Assembly (NCBI GenBank): GCA_022842985.1
Contig: JALHON010000008.1
Span: forward strand, 1 to 39,268
DNA length: 39,268 nucleotides
Direction of reading: 5' to 3'
DNA from: Acidobacteriota bacterium
Lineage (GTDB): Bacteria > Acidobacteriota > Vicinamibacteria > Vicinamibacterales > UBA2999
Shown: positions 31,494 to 39,268 of the stretch, piece after piece
Layout of the letters: the number at the start of each line of letters is the position of its first letter
How positions within the stretch are numbered: the first letter of the stretch is position 1
The notes under the pieces: model-generated
Database searches by the model: none
What the model was told of the DNA's origin: nothing
The model's input: only the letters and a program-made list of their open reading frames with translations
Translations under genes and position numbers: made by a program

Positions 31494-34400
31494 CTAGAAC
31501 AGCAGCTTCACCCCGAGCTGGATCTGCCGCGGGTCGAAGGTGCTGCGGATCGTGCCGAAGCCCGGGCTCGAGATGTTTGCGTCGGGCGCGCCGAAGTTCG
31601 TGCGGTTCAGCGCATTGAAGGCCTCGGCCCGCAGCTGCAGCCGCGTGTTGCCGGGCAGGTCGAAGTTCTTGAACAGCCCGAGGTCGAGCTGATGGAACGC
31701 ATACCCGCGCGCGGCATTGCGCGGGGCGTTGCCGAACGGCTGGCTGACGTCGGTGGGCGCCGAGACGGTGGCGCGGTTCAGGTAGTTGTTCGGGCCGCGC
31801 TCGGCTTCCGGCGTGAGCGGATCGCCCGAAAGATTCGGGCGGTAGGCCGGACGTCCGAACACCGCGAGGCCCGGAATGACCGTGAAGGCGCCGCCGTTGT
31901 TGTAGACGAGGTTGATGGTGCGTCCGCTCACCGCGTTGTTGATGGCCGTCACCTGCCAGCCGCCGAGGAACGCCTCGCCCACGCCGCCCATGTTCGACAG
32001 GAAGCGGCGGCCCTTGCCGAACGGCAGGTCCCACACGAGGCTCGTCACGTTCACGAACGGCAGATCGTTGGCGGAGCGTCCCTTATCGGCGTTGGGGTTG
32101 TAGATGCTCTGCACCGACGGCCCATCCCCCGCCGGCGAATCGAGCGGCTGCGAGGCGTTGTCGAGGCTGCGCGACCAGGTGAACGAGTTGAGCAGGTAGA
32201 GTCCGCCGGTGGCGCGCTTCTCGATCTTGACCTGCAGGGCGCGATATTCGGACACGCCGAGCGGGAACGCCGTGGAGATCGAGGCGAAGCCCGGAATGGG
32301 CCGGCGGTCCTGCAGCGGCACGTTCTCGCCCGGCCGGTTCGGCCTGGCCTCGTTCTGGTCGTTGATGATGAGCAGGTTCTTCGCCGTGTTGCCGATATAG
32401 CCCACGTCCACGAGGAACCCGCGGCCGATCTCGCGCTGGGCCGACACGTACCAGCTCTGCACCATGCCGGCGGGTGAATCCGGCGCCACCGCCTGGATCG
32501 TGGTCCGCAGCGGGTCGAAATTCGCAGCGTCCGTGAAGCCTGCGGGGTAGCCCTGCTGTGTGTTGCGGAATCCCGGGCCCGGTGTCTGTTCGACCAGGCC
32601 CAGGATGAAGAACGGGGCGTTCAGTGACAGGTAGCTCGTGCCGGTGCGGTTGAAGTGCACGTAGCTCACGCCGTAGCCGCCGCGCACGACCGTCTTGTCG
32701 TTCACGCTGTAGGCGGCGCCAATCCGCGGGCCGAAGTTGTTGCGGTCGGGCTTGACGAGCGCGCGGTCTTCGATCGATCCCGCGCTCGCGAACTTCAGCG
32801 TCTGCGTGACCGGGTCGAAGTTACTCAGGCGGTTGTCGCGTTCGTAGATGGGCGTCGCGTATTCGTAGCGCAGGCCGAGATTGACCGTGAGCTTCGACGT
32901 GGCCCGGATGTCGTCCTGCACATAGCCGAACCACATCCGCTGGCGCGTGTGCGCCACGTCGGCGTTCACCAGTGAATACGAGTTGCGGGCGCCCATCAGG
33001 AAATCCGCGATGCTGTACACGCTGAGCGGCGCGGTGCCGCCGGCCGGGCGGCTGAAGGCCGCCGTGTAGACGTCGCGGCCCAGGATGGGATTCACGTCGA
33101 GGTGATCGACGTTGAGGGCCTGGTGCTCGAGGCCCACCTTCACCGCATGGCGCCCCATGATGCGCGTCACGTTCACCTTCGGATTCCAGAGCGTCGGATA
33201 CTGGTACTGCGGATTGGTCGCCTGGCGCCCCAGTGCCGAGAGTCCGCCGTTGAACACCTGGACGGGCAGGCCCCCCGTGAGACTCCTGTCCGTGGGCAGG
33301 CCCTCGAGGCCGTAGAGTTCGAGCGGGCTCGGACCGCCGATGAGCGGCGGCTCCTTGCCAGAACGGGCGCGCGAGAAGCCCATGCGCACTTCCACCATCG
33401 AGTTCGGCGTGGGCGTGTAGGTGACACCACCCGCCACCTGGATGATCGGGATGCGCGTGAAGCCGTTGCCTTCCGACCCCGACGGCCCGGGAATGATGCC
33501 GTTCTGGAAGATGTCGGCCCGGCTCTGGCTGTAGCGCGCGAACCCGCGCAGCGCGCCGCCGAACTGGTGGTCGATCTTGAAATTCGCCTTGTCGCGATCC
33601 GTCGTCGCTTCGTTGAGCGTGGTGAAATTGTTGGCCGCCCCGGCGCTCGTCGTGGCCGGCAGGTCATCGAACACCTTGCGGGCGAACGGGATGATGGCAC
33701 TCGCCGGAATGCGGCCGTCGGCGTAGACCTCGCCCGTGAACGGATTGCGGATCGGCACGCCCAGAATCCCCAGACGCTGATCGGCCGACGGCAGCGTCGC
33801 GAACGCGACGCTGGCCACCTTCTCGCGGAAGCCTTCGTAGTCCACGAAGAAGAAGGTGCGGTTGCGCACGACCGGGCCGCCGAGGGTGGCGCCGAACTGG
33901 TGGCGTTCGAGCGTCGGCTTGCGGCCCAGGGCCGGCTTGAAGAAGCCCACGGCGTTCAGCGCCGTGTCGCGCATGAACTCCCAGCCGGCGCCGTGCAGCT
34001 CGTTCGTGCCGCTCTTGAGCGCGGTGTTGATGGCGGCGCCGCCGGCGCGGCCGAACTCGGCGCTCATGTTGTTGGTGACCACCTTGAATTCGGCCACCGC
34101 GTCGGGCGACACCTGCACCACCTGGTTCGAGAAGCCCTGGTTGCTCGTGCCGTAGTAGTTGTTGTCCACGCCGTCGAGCAGGAAGTTGTTGTAGGTGCTG
34201 CGCAGCCCGTTCACGCTGAACGACCCTTCACGCGCCAGCAGGCCGCCACTGGCGCTGGCGGTCTTCACGACGCCCGTGCTGAGCAGCGCCAGGTCGGAAT
34301 AGGCGCGCCCGTTGAGCGGCAGCTCCACGACCTGCTTCTGGTTGATGAGCTGACCGCGATCGCTCGAGTCGGTCTCGAGCACGCTGGCCGCGCGGCCCTG

Positions 34401-34769
34401 CACTTCCACCGTGGCTTCGACGCTGCCCACTTCGAGCACGAAGTCCACGCGCTGGCGGGCGCCCACGGTCACGGTGAAGCGGCTGACACGGCTGGTCTGG
34501 AAGCCGGCGAGACTCGCCGTGGCTTCGTAGCTGCCGAGTTTGACGTTCAGGAACTGGTAGTTGGCGTCACCGTCAGTGACGGTGGAGGCGACGATGCCGG
34601 TGTCGAGCGAGGTGAGCACCACCGTGGCGCCCGGCACGAGCGATCGGCTCGCGTCGCGGATGGTGCCGAGCACCGATGCCGATTCGAATTGTGCCGTGGC
34701 TGGAGCTGCGCCGGTCAGCAGGAGCACGGCGACGAGTGCGATGGAGCGGAACGCGGTCGATCGAATCAC
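31494..34769 (-). CDS. Oar-like TonB-dependent receptor with carboxypeptidase-regulatory domain
   Basis: The protein has 1091 residues. A signal peptide (SIALVAVLLLTGAAPATAQF) is followed by a carboxypeptidase-regulatory-like domain (VLGTIRDASRSLVPGATVVL, GSYEATASLAGFQ). The plug comes next (ELPLNGRAYSDLALLSTGVV, SFSVNGLRSTYNNFLLDGVD), then a 22-strand-type barrel with many aromatic strands, ending IQLGVKLLF with a C-terminal Phe. No classical TonB box is obvious. Such receptors are numerous in Acidobacteriota and take up large substrates, often carbohydrates; the ligand is unknown. The GTG start at 34769 has GAGG 8 nt upstream inside a leader hairpin. It follows the penicillin-acylase gene after a strong hairpin, so it probably has its own promoter in that gap. 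Confidence 0.92.
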   Translation of the reverse strand: MIRSTAFRSIALVAVLLLTGAAPATAQFESASVLGTIRDASRSLVPGATVVLTSLDTGIVASTVTDGDANYQFLNVKLGSYEATASLAGFQTSRVSRFTVTVGARQRVDFVLEVGSVEATVEVQGRAASVLETDSSDRGQLINQKQVVELPLNGRAYSDLALLSTGVVKTASASGGLLAREGSFSVNGLRSTYNNFLLDGVDNNYYGTSNQGFSNQVVQVSPDAVAEFKVVTNNMSAEFGRAGGAAINTALKSGTNELHGAGWEFMRDTALNAVGFFKPALGRKPTLERHQFGATLGGPVVRNRTFFFVDYEGFREKVASVAFATLPSADQRLGILGVPIRNPFTGEVYADGRIPASAIIPFARKVFDDLPATTSAGAANNFTTLNEATTDRDKANFKIDHQFGGALRGFARYSQSRADIFQNGIIPGPSGSEGNGFTRIPIIQVAGGVTYTPTPNSMVEVRMGFSRARSGKEPPLIGGPSPLELYGLEGLPTDRSLTGGLPVQVFNGGLSALGRQATNPQYQYPTLWNPKVNVTRIMGRHAVKVGLEHQALNVDHLDVNPILGRDVYTAAFSRPAGGTAPLSVYSIADFLMGARNSYSLVNADVAHTRQRMWFGYVQDDIRATSKLTVNLGLRYEYATPIYERDNRLSNFDPVTQTLKFASAGSIEDRALVKPDRNNFGPRIGAAYSVNDKTVVRGGYGVSYVHFNRTGTSYLSLNAPFFILGLVEQTPGPGFRNTQQGYPAGFTDAANFDPLRTTIQAVAPDSPAGMVQSWYVSAQREIGRGFLVDVGYIGNTAKNLLIINDQNEARPNRPGENVPLQDRRPIPGFASISTAFPLGVSEYRALQVKIEKRATGGLYLLNSFTWSRSLDNASQPLDSPAGDGPSVQSIYNPNADKGRSANDLPFVNVTSLVWDLPFGKGRRFLSNMGGVGEAFLGGWQVTAINNAVSGRTINLVYNNGGAFTVIPGLAVFGRPAYRPNLSGDPLTPEAERGPNNYLNRATVSAPTDVSQPFGNAPRNAARGYAFHQLDLGLFKNFDLPGNTRLQLRAEAFNALNRTNFGAPDANISSPGFGTIRSTFDPRQIQLGVKLLF

Positions 34770-34777
34770 GGTACAAG

Positions 34778-34830
34778 CCTCGCGTCCGGCGCGGCGGCAT
34801 CAGATGCTGATGCTCGACGGCGGACGCGAG
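34778..34830 (-). promoter_or_regulatory. Nested leader hairpin covering the receptor ribosome binding site
   Basis: On the minus strand CTCGCGTCCG (34830-34821) pairs perfectly over 10 bp with CGGACGCGAG (34788-34779). The enclosed part contains a second perfect 7-bp hairpin (GCATCAG/CTGATGC, 34813-34797). The closing GAG of the outer stem plus G34778 forms the GAGG Shine-Dalgarno of the receptor gene, whose GTG start is at 34769. If formed, the structure would block initiation. It matches no riboswitch class I know. Confidence 0.5.
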
Positions 34831-34882
34831 ACTGTAGCTGGGCCGGTCGCGGAAACCTGTGACGACGGCGCGACGATCGCTT

Positions 34883-34907
34883 GACGTGCCGGTCGCGCCG
34901 GCACGTC
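34883..34907 (-). terminator. Strong hairpin after the penicillin-acylase gene
   Basis: GACGTGCCGG (34883-34892) and CCGGCACGTC (34898-34907) form a perfect 10-bp stem with a 5-nt loop, starting 7 nt after the acylase stop. No T-run follows on the minus strand, so it may end transcription only partly or protect the 3' end. Confidence 0.5.
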
Positions 34908-34914
34908 GTCCGGT

Positions 34915-37260
34915 CTAGGGCGTGAGCTTCAGCGTGTGTGCGGCCTGTTTGTCCACCGCGCCCCGCGTATAGGGCAGCGGGAAGTACTGGCCGTTGGCCA
35001 GGCGCTCGCGGTTGTTGCCGTAGTAGGGGCTGCCGGGCTGCGCCGACTGTCCGGGCGCGTTCGTGGCCACCGAGTTGTCCACGTTCGAGAGGTCGATGAT
35101 GCGGCGGAAGTTCGCGCCGGTGGCGTTCACGGTGTTGAAGCCGCCGGGACGTTCCACCGTGGGCAGGCTGAACTGCGGGATGAACATGTGCGGCAGTTCG
35201 CTGGCGTTGATGCGGCCGTAGCGCCACGTCGTCCAGTCCGAGCCCCAGTCCTTCGTGAGCCGGGCGATGGCCTCGCGCAGCCCCGTCTCCACGAGCGCTT
35301 TGCGCTTCGCGGGCGCCACGACGCCGGTGTCGAAGGCGCGCCCGGCCTCGGTGCCGGCCCAGCGCACGTAGATGGCGCCGGCCATCGTCTCGGCCGACAT
35401 CACCTTGTCCCACGCGGCAATCGCCGCGCGGGCCTTCTCGACGTCCGCATCGGTGCTCGTCCAGCCCTGGAAGAGCGGCAGGTCGCGAGCGGCGCGCAGC
35501 GAGTAGGCGTCGTGCTGCATGCGCTTGTGGTCGTCCACGCCGAACTTGGCGCCACTGCCGAGCATCTGGTGGATCCGCGCGATGCGGGATTCCTTCACGC
35601 CGATCGACGTGCGGAACAGCACCGGCCGGCCCTTGTAGCCCGGGGGATGCGTGTTGTCGTTCGCGGTGGCGATGTAGCCGCGCTCCGGATTGAACTCGCG
35701 TGGCAGGTCGCTGCGGAAGCCCTTCCACTCGTACTTGCCGGTGCCGGGCACGGGGAGGCGGCCGCTCCAGCCGGTGCGATCCGGCGTGAGCCCGCTCACC
35801 TGCAGCGCGATGTTGCCCTTGGTGTCGCCGCAGAGCAGGTTGTGCGTGGGCACCTTCCACGACATCGCCCGTTCGAAGAAGTCGTCACAGCTCTGCGCCT
35901 GGGCGATCTTCAGGCTGCCCTTGAAGGGCGCCGTGCCCGGCTCCTGGTTGACCGACTTCGCCACGTAGGCGCGGTGATTCGTCGTGTCTTCGTAGAACAC
36001 CGGACCGTGACGCGTGAACTTCATCTCCACGGTGCGTGGCGCCTCGCCCTTCACCTTGATCTCTTCGCGCACGACCTTCATGGGCTCCCAGGCGCCGTTG
36101 AACTTCGTCTGGTTCGCATCGGCGGGATTCGTCTCTTCCACCACCGTGTCCACCATGTCGATGCCGGCGAACGTGAACGCCCAGGCCATCTTGTCGTTGC
36201 TGCCGGCATCCACGCCCACGAAGGGCGGCTCCGACCCGCCGATCACGTTCCAGCCCGGCGACACGAGATGCACGAAGTAGCGCAGCGACGGCATCTCGAT
36301 CGTGCGATGCGGGTCGTTGGCCACGATCGGCACGCCCGTCGTCGAGAGCTTGCCGCTCACGACCCAGTTGTTGCTGCCGTCCATGTCCTGCAGTTCCGGC
36401 GCCACGCGCGCCACCTTGAGCGGCGCCACGAGCTCGCGGTACTGCGGCACGATCTCGAGGCTCGGCAGCACGCCGGGCGCGAACGGATTGCCGTCGCCCT
36501 TGCGCACCACATCGAGAATGTCCGCCGGAATGCTCTTCACGTCGAGGCCCTCGGGCACGGTGAGCTCTTCCCACGGATCCGGCGCCGCCTCGGCGTTGGC
36601 CGCCTTCGCGCCCTTCTTCGCCACTTCGAGCGCCAGCCGCAGCTCTTCGAGCGGCGTGCCGCTGGCGCTGTCGAGGCCGATCTGCGCCCAGCGCAGCGTG
36701 AGTGTCTTCGCGGTCCACGGCTCGGGCGTGAGGCCCGTGAGCTGGAACTCGACGGGCAGGTTGTCCTTGTGCTGCGCCACATAGGCGTTCAGCCCGTTGG
36801 TCCACGCCGTGAAGAGGCGTTCGGCGTCGGGGTGATAACTCTTCCACTCGGTGTCGTCGTGCGGGCCGCGATACATCATCAGCCGCGTGCGCGCGTCGAA
36901 GTCGTAGGCCTTCGGGCCGAACACTTCGGCCAGCCGGCCTTCACGCCAGCGCCGCCACATCTCGAGCTGCCACAGCCGGTCCTGCGCCATGACGTAGCCC
37001 TGCGCGAAGAACATGTCGTCGTCGTTCTCCGCGTAGATGTGCGGGATGCCCGCCTGGTCGCGGATGATCTCGACCGGCGCCTTGAGACCCGGCACCTTCA
37101 GTTCGCCGTCGAGACGCGCGAGCGATCGCGCGGCCAGCGCGTCGAGTGACGCGGGCGGCGCCGCCGGCGGCGGTGCGGCGGGCGAGCAGGCCAGAAGCGT
37201 GGCGGTGAGGCAGAGGGCGGTGATACCCGGGGCGGTCGTACGAAGCATGGCAGTGGTCAT
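34915..37260 (-). CDS. Penicillin-acylase family (Ntn hydrolase) lipoprotein
   Basis: The 781-residue precursor has a lipoprotein signal (TLLAC, Cys25). The alpha-chain region includes VEIIRDQAGIPHIYAENDDD and FAQGYVMAQDRLWQLEMWRR, both family signatures. GSNNWVVSG marks the autocleavage site, with Ser296 the predicted N-terminal nucleophile of the beta chain. WAFTFAGIDMVD and the barrel C-terminus follow. Family members hydrolyse amides such as beta-lactam side chains, acyl-homoserine lactones or N-acyl amino acids; the true substrate is unknown, and a drug-resistance role should not be assumed. It starts 6 bp after the quinoprotein stop and belongs to the same operon. A strong hairpin follows. 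Confidence 0.9.
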   Translation of the reverse strand: MTTAMLRTTAPGITALCLTATLLACSPAAPPPAAPPASLDALAARSLARLDGELKVPGLKAPVEIIRDQAGIPHIYAENDDDMFFAQGYVMAQDRLWQLEMWRRWREGRLAEVFGPKAYDFDARTRLMMYRGPHDDTEWKSYHPDAERLFTAWTNGLNAYVAQHKDNLPVEFQLTGLTPEPWTAKTLTLRWAQIGLDSASGTPLEELRLALEVAKKGAKAANAEAAPDPWEELTVPEGLDVKSIPADILDVVRKGDGNPFAPGVLPSLEIVPQYRELVAPLKVARVAPELQDMDGSNNWVVSGKLSTTGVPIVANDPHRTIEMPSLRYFVHLVSPGWNVIGGSEPPFVGVDAGSNDKMAWAFTFAGIDMVDTVVEETNPADANQTKFNGAWEPMKVVREEIKVKGEAPRTVEMKFTRHGPVFYEDTTNHRAYVAKSVNQEPGTAPFKGSLKIAQAQSCDDFFERAMSWKVPTHNLLCGDTKGNIALQVSGLTPDRTGWSGRLPVPGTGKYEWKGFRSDLPREFNPERGYIATANDNTHPPGYKGRPVLFRTSIGVKESRIARIHQMLGSGAKFGVDDHKRMQHDAYSLRAARDLPLFQGWTSTDADVEKARAAIAAWDKVMSAETMAGAIYVRWAGTEAGRAFDTGVVAPAKRKALVETGLREAIARLTKDWGSDWTTWRYGRINASELPHMFIPQFSLPTVERPGGFNTVNATGANFRRIIDLSNVDNSVATNAPGQSAQPGSPYYGNNRERLANGQYFPLPYTRGAVDKQAAHTLKLTP

Positions 37261-37266
37261 CTCTGG

Positions 37267-38934
37267 TTAATCGCGCAGGCCGAAGGTGAAGAGCGCGTTG
37301 CCGGCAATCACGGTCACGTATTGTCTGCCGTCCACCATGTAGGTGACCGGCCCCATCACGATCTGGCCGCCGAGGCTGGCCCGGAAGAGCAGGGCGCCGG
37401 TGCGGGCGTCGAGGGCCATGAAGTGGCCTTCGCGGCCGCCGGTGAAGAGCAGGTCGCTCGCCGTCGTGAGCATGCCGGCGTCGGTCACGTCGAACTGCCG
37501 CAGCTTCCACTTCACCTGGCCGGTGTCGGGGTCCATCGCCATCACGGCGCCGTTGCCGACCTCATCGGTCCAGTTGTTGATGGGGCCGCGCCGGCCGATG
37601 CCGATCGTGGGCGCGCCGGGTGCGGGCGTGACCACGCTGAAGCCGCCGCCGGTGAAGAGCTGCCCGGGCTTGTATTCCTGCTCTTCGGGCCGGTAGATCG
37701 TGCCGTAGTTCTCCCACGCCGAGAAATAGAAGAGGCCCGTGCGCGGGCTGTAGCCGGGCAGGTACCAGTTGGTGCCGCCCTGATTGCCCGGGTAGGTGGG
37801 CGAGCCGAGCGGCTGCGGCGTCTGCCGCGGCCGGCCCTTGGCGTCGAGTCCGCTCGCCCAGTTCACCTTCACGAACGGCGTGCCCGCGAGGTACTCGCCG
37901 GTCACGCGATCGAGCACATAGAAGTAGCCGTTACGGTTGGCCCAGAGCATCAGCTTGCGCGGCTGGCCCTTCCACACGCGATCGACGAGCACCGGCACCT
38001 GCACGGCGTCGTAGTCGTAGGGATCGTTCGGCGTGAACTGGAAGTACCACTTCAGCGTGCCGGTGTCGGCGTCGAGCGCGATGGCGCAGTCGGCGTAGAG
38101 GTTGTCGCCCGGGCGCTGCTTCGGATTCCAGTCGGGGCCCGGGTTGCCAATGCCCCAGTAGACGAGGTTGAGCGCCGGATCGTACGAACCCGTCACCCAC
38201 GCCGGCGCGCCGCCGGTCTTCCAGTCGTCGCCCTCCCACGTGTCGTGGCCGGGTTCGCCGGGGCCGGGAATCGTGTGGAACTTCCACACTTCCTTGCCGG
38301 TCTTCGCGTCGTAGGCGGCGACGAAGCCGCGGATGCCGTACTCACCGCCGCCCACGCCCACGAGCACCTTGTCCTTGATGACGAGGGGCGCCATCGTGAT
38401 CGAGTAGCCGGTCTTCACATCGCCCACCTCGATGTTCCAGCGGGCCTTGCCGCTCACGCGGTCGATCGCGATGAGGCGGGCGTCGAGCGTGCCCATGAAC
38501 ACGAGATCGCCGAGGATGGCGACGCCGCGGTTGTTGGCGCCGCAGCAGACCCTGGCGTCCGGCGACGGCGTGTGGCGATAGAGCCAGTAGAGCGATCCGG
38601 TCTTCGCATCCACGGCCATGACGTCGTTGGGACGCTGCGTGAGGTACATCACGCCGTCGACCACGATCGGGTTCGACTGCCAGGCGCCGAACACCTGGTT
38701 CTGCACGACCCACTTCGATTCGAGACGCGCGACGTTGGCGGGCGTGATCTGGTCGAGCGTGCTGTACCGCTGGCTCGTGTACGTGCCGCCGTAGGTGAGC
38801 CAGTTGTGCGGCTCGGATGCCGCGCGCAGCAGACGGTCGCTCGTGACCTGCGCGTCGAGGGCATAGGAGCCGGCCACGAGCGCCGCCAGCAGCAGCGCGA
38901 CGCCGGCGCGGGAACGACGAGAGACGCGGCTCAT
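37267..38934 (-). CDS. PQQ-dependent quinoprotein dehydrogenase
   Basis: The 555-residue periplasmic protein has a signal peptide (VALLLAALVAGSYALDAQV) and an eight-bladed quinoprotein propeller. WLTYGGTYTSQRYSTLDQIT is the family opening, Cys130-Cys131 in RVCCGANNRG would be the vicinal disulfide over PQQ, and Asp307/Asp309 in PNDPYDYDAVQ are the catalytic-base candidates. Repeats such as VMAVDAKTGSLYWLYRH mark the W-motifs. It would oxidise an alcohol or other hydroxyl compound and pass electrons to a cytochrome c; no heme motif is fused. Its ATG overlaps the stop of the cytochrome gene as ATGA, which strongly suggests that the two form one redox system. Substrate is unknown. Confidence 0.9.
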   Translation of the reverse strand: MSRVSRRSRAGVALLLAALVAGSYALDAQVTSDRLLRAASEPHNWLTYGGTYTSQRYSTLDQITPANVARLESKWVVQNQVFGAWQSNPIVVDGVMYLTQRPNDVMAVDAKTGSLYWLYRHTPSPDARVCCGANNRGVAILGDLVFMGTLDARLIAIDRVSGKARWNIEVGDVKTGYSITMAPLVIKDKVLVGVGGGEYGIRGFVAAYDAKTGKEVWKFHTIPGPGEPGHDTWEGDDWKTGGAPAWVTGSYDPALNLVYWGIGNPGPDWNPKQRPGDNLYADCAIALDADTGTLKWYFQFTPNDPYDYDAVQVPVLVDRVWKGQPRKLMLWANRNGYFYVLDRVTGEYLAGTPFVKVNWASGLDAKGRPRQTPQPLGSPTYPGNQGGTNWYLPGYSPRTGLFYFSAWENYGTIYRPEEQEYKPGQLFTGGGFSVVTPAPGAPTIGIGRRGPINNWTDEVGNGAVMAMDPDTGQVKWKLRQFDVTDAGMLTTASDLLFTGGREGHFMALDARTGALLFRASLGGQIVMGPVTYMVDGRQYVTVIAGNALFTFGLRD

Positions 38935-39268
38935 TGCACACCTCGCAGCGACAGGAGATAGGCGACAAGGTCGGCGACCTCGTCGGTGGACAACACGTTC
39001 GCCACCGACGGCATCGGCGACGTCTTGCCGGCGTCCATGGACTTGATGTCGGTCTTGATGACGGTGACGAGCTCGCCGCCCTCGCTCACGAGCTGCACCG
39101 AGAACGTGTCTTCGTTGGTGCGCCGTCCGCGCACCGTCTTTCCGGCTGTAGTCACGATGGTGACCGGGCGGTTGATGGGCAGCATGGCGCGTGTCGGGTC
39201 GAGCAGCGAGCGCTGCAGCGCCGCTGGCGTGCGCAGGGCGCCGATGTCGCTCAGGTCGGGCGCCGCGA
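38931..39268 (-). CDS. c-type cytochrome, C-terminal part, cut by the window edge
   Basis: The frame enters from the right edge and ends at 38931, giving about 112 residues. APDLSDIGALRTPAALQRSL with LDPTRAM, then VTTAGKTVRGRRTNEDTFSV, SPMPSV with the likely axial Met, and VADLVAYLLSLRG are typical of the C-terminal heme domain found in quinoprotein-associated cytochromes. The CxxCH motif must lie further upstream, outside the window. It would accept electrons from the dehydrogenase encoded next, whose start overlaps its stop (ATGA). Confidence 0.8.
   Translation of the reverse strand, partial: AAPDLSDIGALRTPAALQRSLLDPTRAMLPINRPVTIVTTAGKTVRGRRTNEDTFSVQLVSEGGELVTVIKTDIKSMDAGKTSPMPSVANVLSTDEVADLVAYLLSLRGVQ

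Noticed and set aside
34936-37149. 737-codon plus-strand frame opposite the penicillin-acylase gene
   Set aside because: Long antisense frames are common in very GC-rich DNA. It is His/Arg/Val-rich with no motif, whereas the minus strand encodes an intact acylase with Ser296.
1-39268. CRISPR arrays, insertion sequences, phage genes, tRNA or rRNA
   Set aside because: Read for regularly spaced repeats, transposase or integrase motifs and tRNA-like cloverleafs; none was found by eye.

Overview
The window is GC-rich bacterial DNA with very tight gene packing: many start and stop codons overlap as GTGA or ATGA, and convergent genes end within a few bases of each other. A large Oar-type TonB-dependent receptor with an N-terminal carboxypeptidase-regulatory-like domain, PQQ-type dehydrogenases and a Gram-negative capsule export set suggest an Acidobacteriota bacterium, perhaps class Vicinamibacteria. 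That placement is inference from gene content; no rRNA or other phylogenetic marker is present.

Left and centre (about 0.4-29.4 kb) is a Wzx/Wzy-type exopolysaccharide locus built from three transcription blocks. The first minus-strand block (9136 to 4605) encodes a GT4 glycosyltransferase, a Wza-type export lipoprotein, a 56-residue membrane protein, a Wzx flippase and a FemAB/GNAT-like transferase. The divergent plus-strand block (9525 to 17371) encodes a Wzz-type chain-length protein, a Wzy polymerase/ligase, a small degenerate tyrosine-kinase-like P-loop protein, a degenerate nucleotidyltransferase/hexapeptide protein, a phosphoglycosyltransferase fused to a similar N-terminal module, and an acyltransferase-3 protein. 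The second minus-strand block (27387 to 21178) encodes an outer-membrane barrel, an asparagine-synthase-like amidotransferase, a GT2, a TagA/WecG-type transferase and UDP-GlcNAc 2-epimerase. Between the blocks lie a GT4, two paralogous secreted beta-helix (pectate-lyase-like) proteins in opposite orientation and a GH9 glycanase, which could trim or degrade the polymer. Secreted Fn3-type proteins sit at both ends. Together the genes could make an undecaprenyl-linked repeat that may contain ManNAc, decorate it, flip, polymerise and export it.

The satellite set (FemAB-like protein, amidotransferase, outer-membrane barrel, separate chain-length and kinase-like proteins) resembles exosortase-A/EpsH-type loci. 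I see neither an exosortase nor a PEP-CTERM protein in the window.

Right part (29.5-39.3 kb): a small two-helix membrane protein, a sorbosone-dehydrogenase-like lipoprotein, the TonB-dependent receptor, and a minus-strand operon of a c-type cytochrome (cut by the window edge), a PQQ-type quinoprotein dehydrogenase and a penicillin-acylase-family lipoprotein. The receptor leader folds into a nested hairpin that overlaps its ribosome binding site.

No tRNA, rRNA, CRISPR array, insertion sequence or phage gene was recognised.
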